DNA of 64,000 nt from Actinomadura alba (GCF_014323705.1 NZ_JABVEC010000041.1:1-64000); one strand, 5' to 3'; counted from the first letter of the stretch, positions 8,553 to 17,406 are shown. The notes: generated from the letters alone by a model not told the origin. Program-made: numbers and translations.

Positions 8553-8605
8553 TTGCAATGGCACTGTCAGTGAATGCAATGCCCGGCCGATCGATCGTTG
8601 CAATG
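8553..8605. promoter_or_regulatory. Three GCAATG repeats in a divergent promoter region
   Basis: GCAATG occurs at 8555-8560, 8576-8581 and 8600-8605, spaced 21 and 24 bases, two of them as TTGCAATG. GTGAATGCA also occurs twice here. The region separates the ABC exporter from the HTH_38-MarR regulator and is clearly AT-richer than its surroundings. Near-helical spacing suggests a multi-site operator. Confidence 0.45.
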
Positions 8606-8662
8606 TGTTGACGGTGAATGCACACTGGACCCGACCATCGACCCAGCAGGAGGCGAGCGCGG

Positions 8663-9601
8663 ATGCCGGGAGGCAGGCTGACTCACCAAGATCGCCGGGA
8701 CATCGGCGCGGGGCTGACCGAAGGGCTCGGGTACGCCGAGATCGCCAGGCGGCTGGGCAGGCCGACGTCGACCATCAGCCGGGAGGTCGCCCGGAACGGC
8801 GGGCCCGCCGGATACCGGGCGGACCACGCACATCAGGCCACCGACCGGCGTGCCCGCCGGCCCAGTCCGGCCCAGCCCCTGGAGCCACCGGCGGCCGTCG
8901 ACGCCGACGGGCGTGACCCCGAGGCGGTGCGAAGCTTCGTCGAGCAGTTCGCGGAGCTGATGGTCCACGCTGGGCTGCCGCGGATGGCGGCCCGGGTGCT
9001 CGCCTGCCTGTTCACCACCGACTCCGGCACTCTGACCGCCGCCGAACTGGTCCAGCGTCTGCGGGTCAGCCCCGCGTCGGTGTCCAAGGCCGTCGGTTAT
9101 CTGGAAGGGCTGGAGGTGGTCCGGCGCGAACGCGGCCACCCCCGGCGGCGCGAGCGCTACGTCGTCGACGACGACGTCTGGATCCGGGCCTGGACGACCG
9201 ACGCTCGCAGGCACGCCATGTGGGCGGACGCCGCCCGCCGGGGAGCCGAGCTCTTCGATGTCACCACACCCGCCGGGGCGCGGCTGGACCACATGTTCCG
9301 GTTCTTCGCACGCCTCAGCGACGACATGGCCGGCGGCCTCACCGAAGCCGCCGTCGGTGACGCACTGACGGTGCTCGCCGCGCTCGTGCACGCCGGCGCT
9401 CCACTCACCGTGGACGGACTGGCGACCGCGCTGGGCTGGCCCCCGGGCCGCGTCACCGGCGCCTTGGACGACGCCGAACAGCACCCGGACATCACCGACC
9501 CGGTCGCTCTCCGGCGCATCCCGACCGGCAGCTACACCGTCGCCGCCAGACCCGACCGGCTCACCACGACACAGCGCGAGGCCCTCGGCCAGCTCCGGTA
9601 G
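8663..9601 (+). CDS. GbsR/MarR-type regulator with N-terminal IS30-like HTH_38
   Basis: A 312-residue regulator starting at ATG 8663 behind AGGAGG. Residues 1-50 (LTHQDRRDIGAGLTEGLGYA, EIARRLGRPTSTISREVARN) match the HTH_38 domain that IS30-type transposases use to bind their ends. After a proline/arginine linker, residues about 85-190 form a MarR/GbsR winged helix (LTAAELVQRLRVSPASVSKA, VGYLEGLEVVRRERG) and a helical dimerisation region follows. Similar two-HTH proteins are known in actinomycetes. It diverges from the ABC exporter operon and presumably controls it. It contains no transposase catalytic domain. Confidence 0.85.
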   Translation: MPGGRLTHQDRRDIGAGLTEGLGYAEIARRLGRPTSTISREVARNGGPAGYRADHAHQATDRRARRPSPAQPLEPPAAVDADGRDPEAVRSFVEQFAELMVHAGLPRMAARVLACLFTTDSGTLTAAELVQRLRVSPASVSKAVGYLEGLEVVRRERGHPRRRERYVVDDDVWIRAWTTDARRHAMWADAARRGAELFDVTTPAGARLDHMFRFFARLSDDMAGGLTEAAVGDALTVLAALVHAGAPLTVDGLATALGWPPGRVTGALDDAEQHPDITDPVALRRIPTGSYTVAARPDRLTTTQREALGQLR

Positions 9602-9717
9602 GAGACCCCTGGCCTCGTCTCCGTGTCGCCGTGCCCACCAGACGGACGCGGCCGGCCCCACGCCCCTGGACCCTCGTACTCTGGGGAAACAGGCACCGAG
9701 GGTTGTGGGAGGTCGGC

Positions 9718-10263
9718 GTGTCGGTCGGCGTAGACGGATCGGCCGCGTCCGGGGCGAGGCGGAGACCGGGGTTGTACGGACGATTTCTGGCCTTGGCCCT
9801 GACCGTCCTCATCGCAGATCAGGCATCCAAGCTGTGGGCCGTCTCCGCGCTCTCGGACGGCCGGCACATGGCGGTCCTCTCACCCTTGCTCGAACTGCGG
9901 CTGGTGTACAACGCCGGGGCGGCGTTCTCCTTCGGCGAGACGATGACCTGGGTCTTCGCCGTGACGGCGGCCGTCGCGGTGTTCGGCATCCTGTACGCCG
10001 GCCGGCGGCTCGGTTCGGGCGGCTGGGCGCTGGCGCTGGGAATGATGCTCGGCGGTGCGACCTCCCATCTGGGCGATCGGCTGTTCCGTGCCCCGGGCTT
10101 CGCCCAGGGACATGTGGTCGACTTCATCGACTACAACGGGCTGTTCGTCGGGAACGTCGCCGACATCGCGCTCACCGCCGGTGCCGCCGTGATCATGCTG
10201 CTCGCCCTGCGCGGCGTTCCGCCCGGCGGCCACGCCGACGACCGGCCGCCCTCCGGCAAGTGA
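9718..10263 (+). CDS. lspA: Signal peptidase II (lipoprotein signal peptidase)
   Basis: A 181-residue membrane aspartyl protease that removes signal peptides from diacylglyceryl-modified prolipoproteins. Four hydrophobic segments are visible. The family motifs are IADQASKLWAV near the N-terminus, LVYNAGAAFSFG, HLGDRLFR-VVDFIDY and GNVADIAL; the two aspartates in GDR and VADI are the catalytic pair. GNVAD and GATSHLGD deviate from the usual FNVAD and GALGNLID, so this may be a paralogue rather than the main housekeeping enzyme. GTG 9718 was chosen because GGGAGG lies 6 bases upstream. It stands alone between unrelated genes. Confidence 0.88.
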   Translation: MSVGVDGSAASGARRRPGLYGRFLALALTVLIADQASKLWAVSALSDGRHMAVLSPLLELRLVYNAGAAFSFGETMTWVFAVTAAVAVFGILYAGRRLGSGGWALALGMMLGGATSHLGDRLFRAPGFAQGHVVDFIDYNGLFVGNVADIALTAGAAVIMLLALRGVPPGGHADDRPPSGK

Positions 10264-10499
10264 TGTTCTGTTCCGATCCGAAGCTCCGCGATGAGGACGT
10301 GACTTCGCCGTCGATCCGGTGACTTCGTCACCGCCTCCATGGCCTGCCGGTCCCGTTCCACGACCCCCCGCTTCGCGAATTCCGGCCACGAGATGTCGAG
10401 ACCGGGCCTCCGTGCTCCGACCTCTGCTCTGAGGCGCCCGCACGCGACCCCACCGGACGCCGTAGACATCATTCGCATACCTGGATAGGAGCGCTGGAC

Positions 10500-11138
10500 A
10501 TGGACCGTGACGAGATCCTTTCGTGGGTGAAGGCCGAACGGCTCGGCCTCGCCGACCTCCTCGACGACCTCGAGGATCACGAGTGGGAGGCGGCCTCCCT
10601 CTGCTCCGGCTGGACGGTGCGGGATGTGGCCGCTCACCTGACGCTGTCCACGGGCTCCCCGCTCCTCGGCACGATCAGGGACGTGATCCGGGCGCGAGGC
10701 GACTTCAACCGGATGGAGGCCGACAAGGCACGGGAGCGCGCGGCCAGGTTCGAGCCCGCGGAGCTCGTCGCGCATATCCGTGCGACTGCGGGCTCGGCTC
10801 GTCGCAGTCTGGGCTCCCGCCCGCTGGACCCGCTCGTCGACATGCTGGTGCACGGGCAGGACATCGTGCGACCGCTCGGGCGCGTACGGGAGATGCCCGT
10901 GGAGCGGGCGATCGCGGCGCTCGACCACGTCCGGGTCGACATCTCACCGGCCTACGGCGCCCGTAAGCGCTTGCGCGGCACCAGGCTGGTCGCCACCGAC
11001 GTGGAGTGGTCGGCGGGTAAGGGGCCGGACGAAGTCCGGGGGCCGGTGGGCGACCTGCTGCTCGTGGCGACCGGGCGAGCCGCGGGACTCGCAGGCCTGT
11101 CCGGGCCGGGTGCCGAACGGATCGCGGCCACCCTGTAG
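10500..11138 (+). CDS. Maleylpyruvate isomerase-family (MDMPI) mycothiol-type protein
   Basis: A 212-residue member of the DinB-like MDMPI/TIGR03083 family. The N-terminal four-helix bundle carries the typical W-SLCSGWTVRDVAAHLT metal-binding histidine segment, and MLVHGQDIVRPLG holds the second. The characterised member is a zinc-dependent, mycothiol-requiring maleylpyruvate isomerase, but most relatives have unknown substrates. ATG 10500 has AGGAG upstream. It ends 11 bases before a strong hairpin shared with the convergent SARP gene. Confidence 0.88.
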   Translation: MDRDEILSWVKAERLGLADLLDDLEDHEWEAASLCSGWTVRDVAAHLTLSTGSPLLGTIRDVIRARGDFNRMEADKARERAARFEPAELVAHIRATAGSARRSLGSRPLDPLVDMLVHGQDIVRPLGRVREMPVERAIAALDHVRVDISPAYGARKRLRGTRLVATDVEWSAGKGPDEVRGPVGDLLLVATGRAAGLAGLSGPGAERIAATL

Positions 11139-11148
11139 GAAGGTGGCC

Positions 11149-11184
11149 GCCCGGCCGTACAGACCACTGGTCGTACGGCCGGGC
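11149..11184. terminator. Bidirectional terminator hairpin
   Basis: A perfect 12-bp stem (GCCCGGCCGTAC / GTACGGCCGGGC) with a 12-base loop lies between two convergent genes ending at 11138 and 11204. There is no U-tract, as usual in actinomycetes. Confidence 0.8.
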
Positions 11185-11203
11185 AGGAGAGGTACGACCT
11201 GGC

Positions 11204-13198
11204 TCACACGCGATGTTGGAGGGCGGTGGCGAGTTCGCTGAGGTGCTCCGAGACCGGGCCCAGGGTGAGCAGGCCGCTGCCCGCCCCGGCCAGCTCCGCC
11301 GCCGCTGGGGTGAGCTCGGCGTGGGCGCGCTCCATCGTCTCCAGGTCGCCGACGGCGATCGCCGCACGGGCGGCGAGGCACCACAGGGCCTCGAACAGCA
11401 GGTCGCGCGGAGGGTCTGGGAGGCGGCGCAGCGCCGCTGCGGCTGCACTGCGGCGGCCTCGGGCCAGCAGCATCAAAGGGCCGGCCCACGGCTCGTACGG
11501 TCCCCAGTCGGTACGCTCGTCGGCCTGGACCGGCAGTCCGTGCAGCAGGCGCAGGCACAGCAGGGCCAGTGGCAGCAGCCCGCGTTCCAGTCCGGGCATG
11601 CCGGCGCCGTCCAGTCGCGCGGCGGCGTCCTGGTAGGCGACCTCGACCTCGGCCGCCGGCGCTGCGGGTGCCGCCGGTACCTGCCTGGTCGCGGCGAGCC
11701 GGAGCGCCCGGTACCACTGGGTGAACACGCCCACCAGCGGCAGTTCGTGGCGCTCGGCCAGGTGGTCGGCGGCGGCCGCGTGCCCGTCCGCTTCGGGGAA
11801 GTCCGCGAGCGCGCTGCGGGCCTGGAGCCGGATGAGGTGCCCGAGCACCTCGTATGTGGCCAGGCCGTGCCGGACGGACAGGGCGACCAGTTCGGCGCCG
11901 ATCGTGTCCCGGCGCCGAGCCAGGCCGGCGCGGTGGAAGGTCTGCATGAACACACCGTTGAGGGCGAACGCCAGCAGCGCGGGGTCGTCCAGGCGGCGGG
12001 CGATCTCCTCAGCCTGCCGGGCCGCTTGGGGCCCACGTACCGAGCGGGTGCCGCGTGACTCCAGGGCGATCGTGGCCAGCAGACGGGCCCGCGCCGCTTC
12101 GTGCACGCCGGGCGGGAGGGCGAGCAGGGTGCGCTCGGCCGCCGCCACGACGCTCGCGGCCTGCTGCGGGTCGTCGACACGGGTCCAGATCGCCGGGACG
12201 TCGTAGGCGCCGATCACGCGGGCGGTCAGTTCCGGATCGCCCAGCTCCTCCGCCGCCGTGATGGCCGCCACGCGGTGCCGGCGGGCCGCCTCGAGGCCGC
12301 CGCCCCCGGTCACCGCGAGATTGCGCAGCAGGCCGACCGTCGACTCCAGCCGGGCGCGGGCACCGGCCGCCACGGTGCGGTCGTAGGCGGCGGCCGCCTG
12401 TTCCCACACCCGTCCCGCCGGATCGCGCGGCCCGAACGCGGGGTCGAGGTGGCCGGCGTGCTGGAGGATGTCGGCCTCCAGGCGGCGTAGTCCCGGTCCC
12501 GGATCCACCCCCAACTGCTCGATGAGGAGCGTTCGTGCCCGGCGTAGCACCGCGAGCGCGTCGCCCTGGCGGCCGGTGCGGTACAGCGCGAGGGCCAGCT
12601 GTCGCCAGGCGTCCTCGCGCCAGGGATGCTCGGCCACGTGCGCGTCCAGATCCGGCACCGCCTCGGCGGCGAGTCCCAGGGCCAGCCGGGCCTCGGCCTG
12701 ACGCTCGACGGCGTGCAGCCGCAGCTCGCCGAGGCGGGAGCGCTCCGCACGGGCCCAGGTCTCCTCGGTGAACTCGGCGTAGGCGGGACCGCGCCACCAT
12801 CCCAGCGCCTCCTCCAGCCGGGCGAGCGCGTCCTTGGGCGGCAGCGTCGCGGCCGCGGCCACCGCCTGCTCGAAACGCCAGGCGTCCACGGCGCCCGGCT
12901 CGGCGCGCAGCGCGTACCCCGGGCCCTCGGTGACCAGCAGCCGGGCCGGCGTACGGGGCGGGCGCTGCGGTTCCAGTGCCCGGCGCAGCGCGGCGACGAA
13001 GGTGCGCACCGAGCCCACGGCGCCCTCGGGTGGATCCGTCCAGAGGTCCTCGGCCAGGCGGGTGACCGGGACGACGCGGCGGCGAGCGACGATCAGCCGG
13101 GCCAGCACCGCGCGGTGCCGCGGCCCCTTCAACGCGATCGCTCCCCCGGCACCGTCCCAGGCCGCCACCGGCCCCAGCACCCCGAACGCGACCTGCAC
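11204..13198 (-). CDS. SARP/AfsR-type transcriptional regulator (BTAD domain)
   Basis: A 664-residue activator. Residues 1-95 are an OmpR-like winged helix (VAFGVLGPVAAWDG, LARLIVARRRVVPVTRLAED, SVRTFVAALRRALE). Residues 100-245 are the BTAD domain (AVDAWRFEQAV, then ALYRTGRQGDALAVLRRAR and LGVDPGPGLRRLEADIL). About 400 helical, TPR-like residues follow, with no NB-ARC ATPase, so it is a medium-length SARP. I start at GTG 13198, the usual position before VxFGVLGP, with GGAAAGG 8 bases upstream; an in-frame ATG at 13222 exists. SARPs often control antibiotic clusters, but no obvious biosynthetic cluster adjoins. The divergent hydrolase gene at 13314 is the nearest candidate target. Confidence 0.92.
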   Translation of the reverse strand: MQVAFGVLGPVAAWDGAGGAIALKGPRHRAVLARLIVARRRVVPVTRLAEDLWTDPPEGAVGSVRTFVAALRRALEPQRPPRTPARLLVTEGPGYALRAEPGAVDAWRFEQAVAAAATLPPKDALARLEEALGWWRGPAYAEFTEETWARAERSRLGELRLHAVERQAEARLALGLAAEAVPDLDAHVAEHPWREDAWRQLALALYRTGRQGDALAVLRRARTLLIEQLGVDPGPGLRRLEADILQHAGHLDPAFGPRDPAGRVWEQAAAAYDRTVAAGARARLESTVGLLRNLAVTGGGGLEAARRHRVAAITAAEELGDPELTARVIGAYDVPAIWTRVDDPQQAASVVAAAERTLLALPPGVHEAARARLLATIALESRGTRSVRGPQAARQAEEIARRLDDPALLAFALNGVFMQTFHRAGLARRRDTIGAELVALSVRHGLATYEVLGHLIRLQARSALADFPEADGHAAAADHLAERHELPLVGVFTQWYRALRLAATRQVPAAPAAPAAEVEVAYQDAAARLDGAGMPGLERGLLPLALLCLRLLHGLPVQADERTDWGPYEPWAGPLMLLARGRRSAAAAALRRLPDPPRDLLFEALWCLAARAAIAVGDLETMERAHAELTPAAAELAGAGSGLLTLGPVSEHLSELATALQHRV

Positions 13199-13313
13199 CC
13201 TTGACCACCCTTTCCGGCGCATCGCCCCTGGTCACGGTAGCGCGCTCATTCGATGCTAATCCGCGCCCGGAAGGCTCTAGAGCACCTGGTCACCTATGAA
13301 GAAGGACGAGATC

Positions 13314-14192
13314 ATGACGCCTGCCATCGACGGCTTCACCTACGAGCGCGTTCCCGTCGCCGACGGCGTGTGCCTGAACGCGGCCGTCTCCGGCTCGGGC
13401 AGTCCGATCGTGCTGCTGCACGGCTTCCCGCAGACCCACCTCATGTGGCGGCATGTCGCCGCGGACCTCGCGGTCGACCACACCGTGATCTGCCCCGACC
13501 TGCGCGGCTACGGCGCCAGCGACAAGCCCGCCGAGACCGACGGGGCCACCTACGCCAAGCGCACCATGGCCGCGGACATCGTCGCCCTGGCCCGAGCGCT
13601 GGGCCACGAGCGTTTCGCGCTGGCCGGACACGACCGCGGTGCCCTGGTCGCCTTCCGCGCCGGGCTCGACCACCCCGAGACGATCACCCACCTGGCCTGT
13701 CTGGACGTGCTTCCGACCCCGGACATGTGGGAGGCGATGCGCGGGGTCACCGCCGCCGTCGGGTTCCACCTTTACCTGATGGCCCAGCCGCCGGGCCTGC
13801 CCGAGCAGATGATCGCCGCGGGCCCGGACGCCTTCTTCGGCCACTTCCTCGACATCTGGGCAGGCGACCCGCAGGCGATCCCCGGCGATGTACGCGCCGC
13901 CTACCTGGACGCCTGCCGCGAAGCGGTGCCCTCCATCGTGGCCGACTACCGCGCCTCCGCCGGCATCGACATCGTTCACGATCAGGCCGACCGGGACGCC
14001 GGCAACCGGCTGCGGATGCCGGTCACCGTGCTCCAGCAGGACTGGGGCGCCGCCCTCGGCTTCGACGCGGCGGCCCTGTGGAGCGTCTGGGCGGCGGACC
14101 TGCGGCATACCACGGTCACCTTCGGCCACTTCATGGCCGAAGAGGCCCCCGCCGACATCGCCAAGGCCCTTCGAGAACTTCTCGCCCGCTGA
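13314..14192 (+). CDS. Haloacetate dehalogenase-like alpha/beta hydrolase
   Basis: A 292-residue hydrolase of the haloacetate dehalogenase/epoxide hydrolase branch. Motifs: LLHGFPQTHLMWRHVA (oxyanion region), CPDLRGYGASDKP, nucleophile Asp107 in LAGHDRGALVAFR and catalytic His272 in TFGHFMAEE. The Asp nucleophile separates it from Ser-type esterases. The DRGA context is that of fluoroacetate dehalogenases, although many relatives have other substrates. ATG 13314 was chosen because GAAGGA lies 7 bases upstream; ATG 13296 is possible. It diverges from the SARP gene 115 bases away. Confidence 0.88.
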   Translation: MTPAIDGFTYERVPVADGVCLNAAVSGSGSPIVLLHGFPQTHLMWRHVAADLAVDHTVICPDLRGYGASDKPAETDGATYAKRTMAADIVALARALGHERFALAGHDRGALVAFRAGLDHPETITHLACLDVLPTPDMWEAMRGVTAAVGFHLYLMAQPPGLPEQMIAAGPDAFFGHFLDIWAGDPQAIPGDVRAAYLDACREAVPSIVADYRASAGIDIVHDQADRDAGNRLRMPVTVLQQDWGAALGFDAAALWSVWAADLRHTTVTFGHFMAEEAPADIAKALRELLAR

Positions 14193-14262
14193 ACGACCGG
14201 GGCACGTACCGGACCCGGGCGGCAAGACCATCGCGAAGCATCGCACCGCCCGGGCCCATGCC

Positions 14263-14434
14263 CTACTCGCAGACGTTCGTTTCCGGTGCGCAGAAGTCGA
14301 CCTCGGGGTAGCGGGCCGACGGCCGTTCCAGCAGTGGTTGGCGTCCTGCGCAGGTGCAGGTCAACGAAGGCCCGGACGTACCTGCGGGTGAGCTCCACGG
14401 ATCGGGGTCCGGCCAGGTCACTGCCGAGGTTCAC
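14263..14434 (-). pseudogene. Alpha/beta-hydrolase (esterase) C-terminal scrap
   Basis: Antisense frames read LAGPRSVELTRRYVRAFVDL-HLR, then in a shifted frame QPLLERPSARYPEVDFCAPE and a TAG at 14263. Together they match the last 50 or so residues of actinobacterial carboxylic-ester hydrolases (TRxYVRAFFDxHLR...QPLLxxPSxxYPEV). The frameshift and missing front show it is dead. The rest of 14193-14655 holds nothing I can assign. Confidence 0.55.
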
Positions 14435-14655
14435 GCCGCTGCCGATCGTACTTTCGACTGGTACAGGATGCGGGTCGAGATCTCCTAGCCTGAACGGTCG
14501 TCAACGTCGGGATCCGCCATCCACCCGCTCGGAGCCGACAACCCCGATGACGGCGTACGGCCCCGGCGCCGTCACGCGTTCGCGTACCGCCGCCCAGGCG
14601 GATCTACGGGCACGTTGACGCCGCGGGAGCGCGCCGGGTCGCGGCGCGCCCGCCG

Positions 14656-15474
14656 TCACCGATAACGCCGGGAACGCTGCACCGCGGTGTCTTCCTGCCG
14701 CACCCGTGTCGGGTCCACGCGCTCGAGCTTGGTCCAGCCGGTCCAGCCCCGCTTCTCCAGCAGCTCGATCAGTCGACGGGCCGGCGGCGCGGCGTCGAAC
14801 ACCAGCGTGTCCCCGAGCTCGACGAACGGTGGCTCGATGTCGTCGTCGACGTAGTCCTCGCCTCGCTCGTCGGCCATCCGGGTGATGTAGGCGGCCAGCC
14901 TGTCGGCCAACTCGACCAGCCGTGGGTCGTCGGCGGTCCAGTCGAGAGCCTGGCCCAAAGTGAGATAGAAGTCGATGAGCTCCGGGTCGGCGATCTGCTC
15001 CCGCTTGAGCGCCATCCACTCCGAGGCCAGCTCGGGCGAGTGCGCGGCCAGCAGGATCCAGCCGTCGCGCTCGACCTCGACGATCCGCTCGTCGACCCCG
15101 AGCGCCCGCAGTCGGTCGAGAAACTCGACCACCTCCGGTGGCAGCGCCAGGTTGTCCCCGGCGGCGAGCCGGGCCATCCGCTCCCGGTTCCGCTGCCGCT
15201 GCCGGATCTCCGCCCGCAGCCGCTTGTCGATGTCCGCGACCGCCGTGGCGAACTCCTCTTCGTCGGCCTGTAGCAGCTCCCGTACCCGCGCCAGCGGGAC
15301 CCCGGCCTCGGCGAGGGTCCGGACCTTGATCAGCTCGATCACGGCGGCGGCGTCGTACCTCCGGTAGCCGGAGTGGTCCCGCTCCGGCTCCGGCAGCAGC
15401 CCCTTGGCGTGATAGTGCCTCACCGCGCGCACCGTCACTCCGGCGTACGACGCCAGCTCGCCGATAGTCAGCAT
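14656..15474 (-). CDS. MerR-family transcriptional regulator
   Basis: A 272-residue regulator. The N-terminal MerR winged helix is textbook: MLTIGELASYAGVTVRAVRH, HAKGLLPEPERDHSGYRRY, IKVRTLAEAGVPLARVREL. A coiled-coil segment (EEEFATAVADIDKRLRAEI) and an acidic C-terminal effector region follow. It is the last gene of a three-gene operon with a DrrAB-like exporter, 12 bases after the permease stop. The operon promoter region carries a 23-bp dyad with long spacing to the -10, the usual MerR site. It likely senses the compound the pump exports. Confidence 0.92.
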   Translation of the reverse strand: MLTIGELASYAGVTVRAVRHYHAKGLLPEPERDHSGYRRYDAAAVIELIKVRTLAEAGVPLARVRELLQADEEEFATAVADIDKRLRAEIRQRQRNRERMARLAAGDNLALPPEVVEFLDRLRALGVDERIVEVERDGWILLAAHSPELASEWMALKREQIADPELIDFYLTLGQALDWTADDPRLVELADRLAAYITRMADERGEDYVDDDIEPPFVELGDTLVFDAAPPARRLIELLEKRGWTGWTKLERVDPTRVRQEDTAVQRSRRYR

Positions 15475-15486
15475 CGGACCAGTCTC

Positions 15487-16281
15487 CTAGTTCGCGGCGC
15501 GGGTCCGGTAGAGACGCCGCGACCAGAGGTAGCCGACCAATCCGATCACCACACACCAGCCGATGGCCCAGAGCGCGTCCGAACCCCCCGGCGATCCGGC
15601 CAGCAGACCGCGGAAGGCGTCCATGATCGGCGTGAACGGCTGGTGCTCGGCGAACCACCGCAGCCCGGTGGGCATCGACTCCACCGGCACGAACCCGCTG
15701 CCCACGAACGGCAGCAGCACGAAGATCATCGGCCAGTTGCTCGCGGTCTCCGGGTTCGGGCTGGCCAGCCCCAGCCCCACGGTGAACCAGGTCATCGCGA
15801 ACGACAGCAGCGCGAGCAGGCCGACCAGGCCGAACCACTGCATCGCCGAGGCGGCGGTCTCCAGACCGAGCAGGAACGCCACCCCGAAGACCACCGCGAG
15901 CGCGAGCGCGGTCTGGATCATCGCGCCGAGCACGTGGCCGGTCAGCACCGAGACCTTCGCGATGGCCATGGTCCGGAACCGGTCGATGATCCCGTTGGTC
16001 ATGTCGGTGGCGACCGAGACCGCGGTGCCGATGGACACGCTTGCCACCGTCATCATCAAGATCCCGGGAGTGATGAACGTCAGGTAGTCGCCGCGGTCCC
16101 CCGCCGGGGCTCCCGGCAGACCGGCACCCAGGGTGCCGCCGAGGACGTAGACGAACAGCAGCAGGAACAGCAGCGGCAGGCCGATCAGCATCAGCGTCTG
16201 CGACGGGTATCGGGCCATGTGCTTCAGGTTGCGGCGCAGCATGGTCGCCGAGTCGCGGAAGGCGTACGTCGTGGTGCTCAT
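15487..16281 (-). CDS. ABC-2 permease, DrrB-like
   Basis: A 264-residue membrane protein with six hydrophobic segments (LMLIGLPLLFLLLFVYVLGG, FITPGILMMTVASVSIGTAV, LALAVVFGVAFLLGLET, FGLVGLLALLSFAMTWF, among others). It has the DrrB signature loop AVSVATDMTNGIIDRFRTMA. DrrB-type permeases export daunorubicin-like hydrophobic drugs with a DrrA ATPase. Its ATG overlaps the ATPase stop by 4 bases. The downstream MerR gene is in the same operon. Confidence 0.93.
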   Translation of the reverse strand: MSTTTYAFRDSATMLRRNLKHMARYPSQTLMLIGLPLLFLLLFVYVLGGTLGAGLPGAPAGDRGDYLTFITPGILMMTVASVSIGTAVSVATDMTNGIIDRFRTMAIAKVSVLTGHVLGAMIQTALALAVVFGVAFLLGLETAASAMQWFGLVGLLALLSFAMTWFTVGLGLASPNPETASNWPMIFVLLPFVGSGFVPVESMPTGLRWFAEHQPFTPIMDAFRGLLAGSPGGSDALWAIGWCVVIGLVGYLWSRRLYRTRAAN

Positions 16282-17237
16282 GCCGGCACCCCCTGGGGAT
16301 GCTCGTCGGTGGTGGGGTGGCCGGTGAGGGCCAGGAACACGTCATCCAGGTCCGGGGTGTGCACGGCGAGCCCGGTGACCGCGCCGTCGTCGTCGATCCC
16401 GTCCAGCAGCCGTCGCAGCGCGGTGAGGCTGCCGTCGTGCGGCAGGGTCACGGTGAGTGTCTCGGCGTTCGGGATCGCTTCGGGCAACCGGCGCGCAAGC
16501 TCGGCCACCCGCTCGCTGTCGGCGACCTGGAGCTCGATGTGACCGCCGGGGACCAGCCGCTTCAGCTCGGCCGCGGTGCCCTCGGCGACCAGCCGGCCCC
16601 CGTCGAGCACGCCGATCCGGTCGGCGAGCTGGTCGGCCTCCTCGAGGTACTGGGTGGTGAGGAAGACGGTGACCCCGCCGGCCACCAGCTCCCGCACGAT
16701 CCCCCACAGGTCACGGCGGCTGCGCGGGTCGAGGCCGGTGGTCGGCTCGTCGAGGAAGATCATCCGCGGCCCGGCCACCAGGGTCATCGCCAGGTCCAGC
16801 CGCCGCTTCATGCCGCCGGAGTACGCCGCCGCGCGCCGGTCGGCGGCATCGACCAGGTCGAACCGCTCCAGCAGTTGCTCGACCACGGTCTTCGCGCGGC
16901 GCCGGTCAAGGTGGCCGAGGTCGGCCATCAGCCGTAGATTCTCCCGCCCGGTCAGCAACTCGTCCACGGCGGAGAACTGTCCGGTCACTCCGATCGACGC
17001 GCGCACCTGGTCGGCCTCGCGGCGTACGTTGTACCCGGCGACCCGAGCTTCACCGGCGTCCGCAGGGAGCAACGTGGACAGGATCCGGACTACGGTGGTC
17101 TTGCCGGCCCCGTTGGGCCCGAGCAGGGCGTAGACGGTGCCTTCGGGGACGGTCAGGTCGACTCCGGCGATCACCTCGTGGTCGCCGTACGACTTGCGCA
17201 GTCCGGCGACCTCGATCGCACTGGTTTTCGTGGTCAT
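16278..17237 (-). CDS. ABC ATP-binding protein, DrrA-like
   Basis: A 319-residue ATPase: Walker A GPNGAGKTTVVRIL, signature YSGGMKRRLDLAM, Walker B MIFLDEPTTGLDP, switch TTQYLEEADQLADRI. YSGGMKRRLD and TTQYLEEAD with a C-terminal helper domain (LTVTLPHDG...LDDVFLALTG) are diagnostic of the DrrA family. It is first in the exporter-MerR operon. AGGA lies about 8 bases before the ATG. Confidence 0.94.
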   Translation of the reverse strand: MTTKTSAIEVAGLRKSYGDHEVIAGVDLTVPEGTVYALLGPNGAGKTTVVRILSTLLPADAGEARVAGYNVRREADQVRASIGVTGQFSAVDELLTGRENLRLMADLGHLDRRRAKTVVEQLLERFDLVDAADRRAAAYSGGMKRRLDLAMTLVAGPRMIFLDEPTTGLDPRSRRDLWGIVRELVAGGVTVFLTTQYLEEADQLADRIGVLDGGRLVAEGTAAELKRLVPGGHIELQVADSERVAELARRLPEAIPNAETLTVTLPHDGSLTALRRLLDGIDDDGAVTGLAVHTPDLDDVFLALTGHPTTDEHPQGVPA

Positions 17238-17253
17238 GCCAACATCCTGAGAC

Positions 17254-17276
17254 GTTGACGCTGCGTCAGTGTCAAC
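17254..17276. promoter_or_regulatory. MerR-type operator/promoter of the Drr-like operon
   Basis: An imperfect dyad with outer arms GTTGAC and GTCAAC lies upstream of the operon. Read on the minus strand, TTGACA (17275-17270) is a -35 element and the dyad fills the spacer to a -10 about 19 bases further. Overlong spacers containing the dyad are the classic MerR arrangement. Confidence 0.6.
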
Positions 17277-17290
17277 CGTCGCGGCGACAT

Positions 17291-17359
17291 GAAGGCCGCC
17301 ACGCCCTAGCCCGCAAGGTCTTTCACGGCAAGAGCGGACAGCTCCACCAGAATCGGTAC
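17291..17359 (+). pseudogene. Tn3-family transposase fragment
   Basis: Twenty-three codons read EGRHALARKVFHGKSGQLHQ and NRY. The tnpA at 44776-46633 has EGRHSLARKICHGKKGELYH at the matching place near the C-terminal end of the DDE_Tnp_Tn3 domain, so the match is directly visible within the window. No flanking transposase sequence remains. It sits at the end of the DUF72 gene. Confidence 0.75.
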
Positions 17360-17406
17360 GCCGGCGTGCGACCGGCCGTCCCGAAGTACAACGGGAGGAT
17401 CGGCGG

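Noticed and set aside
10264..10499. Antisense frame with RPGLDISWPEFAKRGVVERD
   Set aside because: It looks faintly protein-like but has no start, no recognisable family and only about 60 codons; not strong enough to call a remnant.
12009..13235. A 408-codon frame overlapping the SARP gene
   Set aside because: Low-complexity Arg/Gly composition; the SARP frame has winged-helix and BTAD motifs.
14501..16345. A 614-codon frame antisense-parallel to the MerR/permease genes
   Set aside because: It is Arg/Gly/Ala-rich and lies over two genes with clear motifs in another frame of the same strand.
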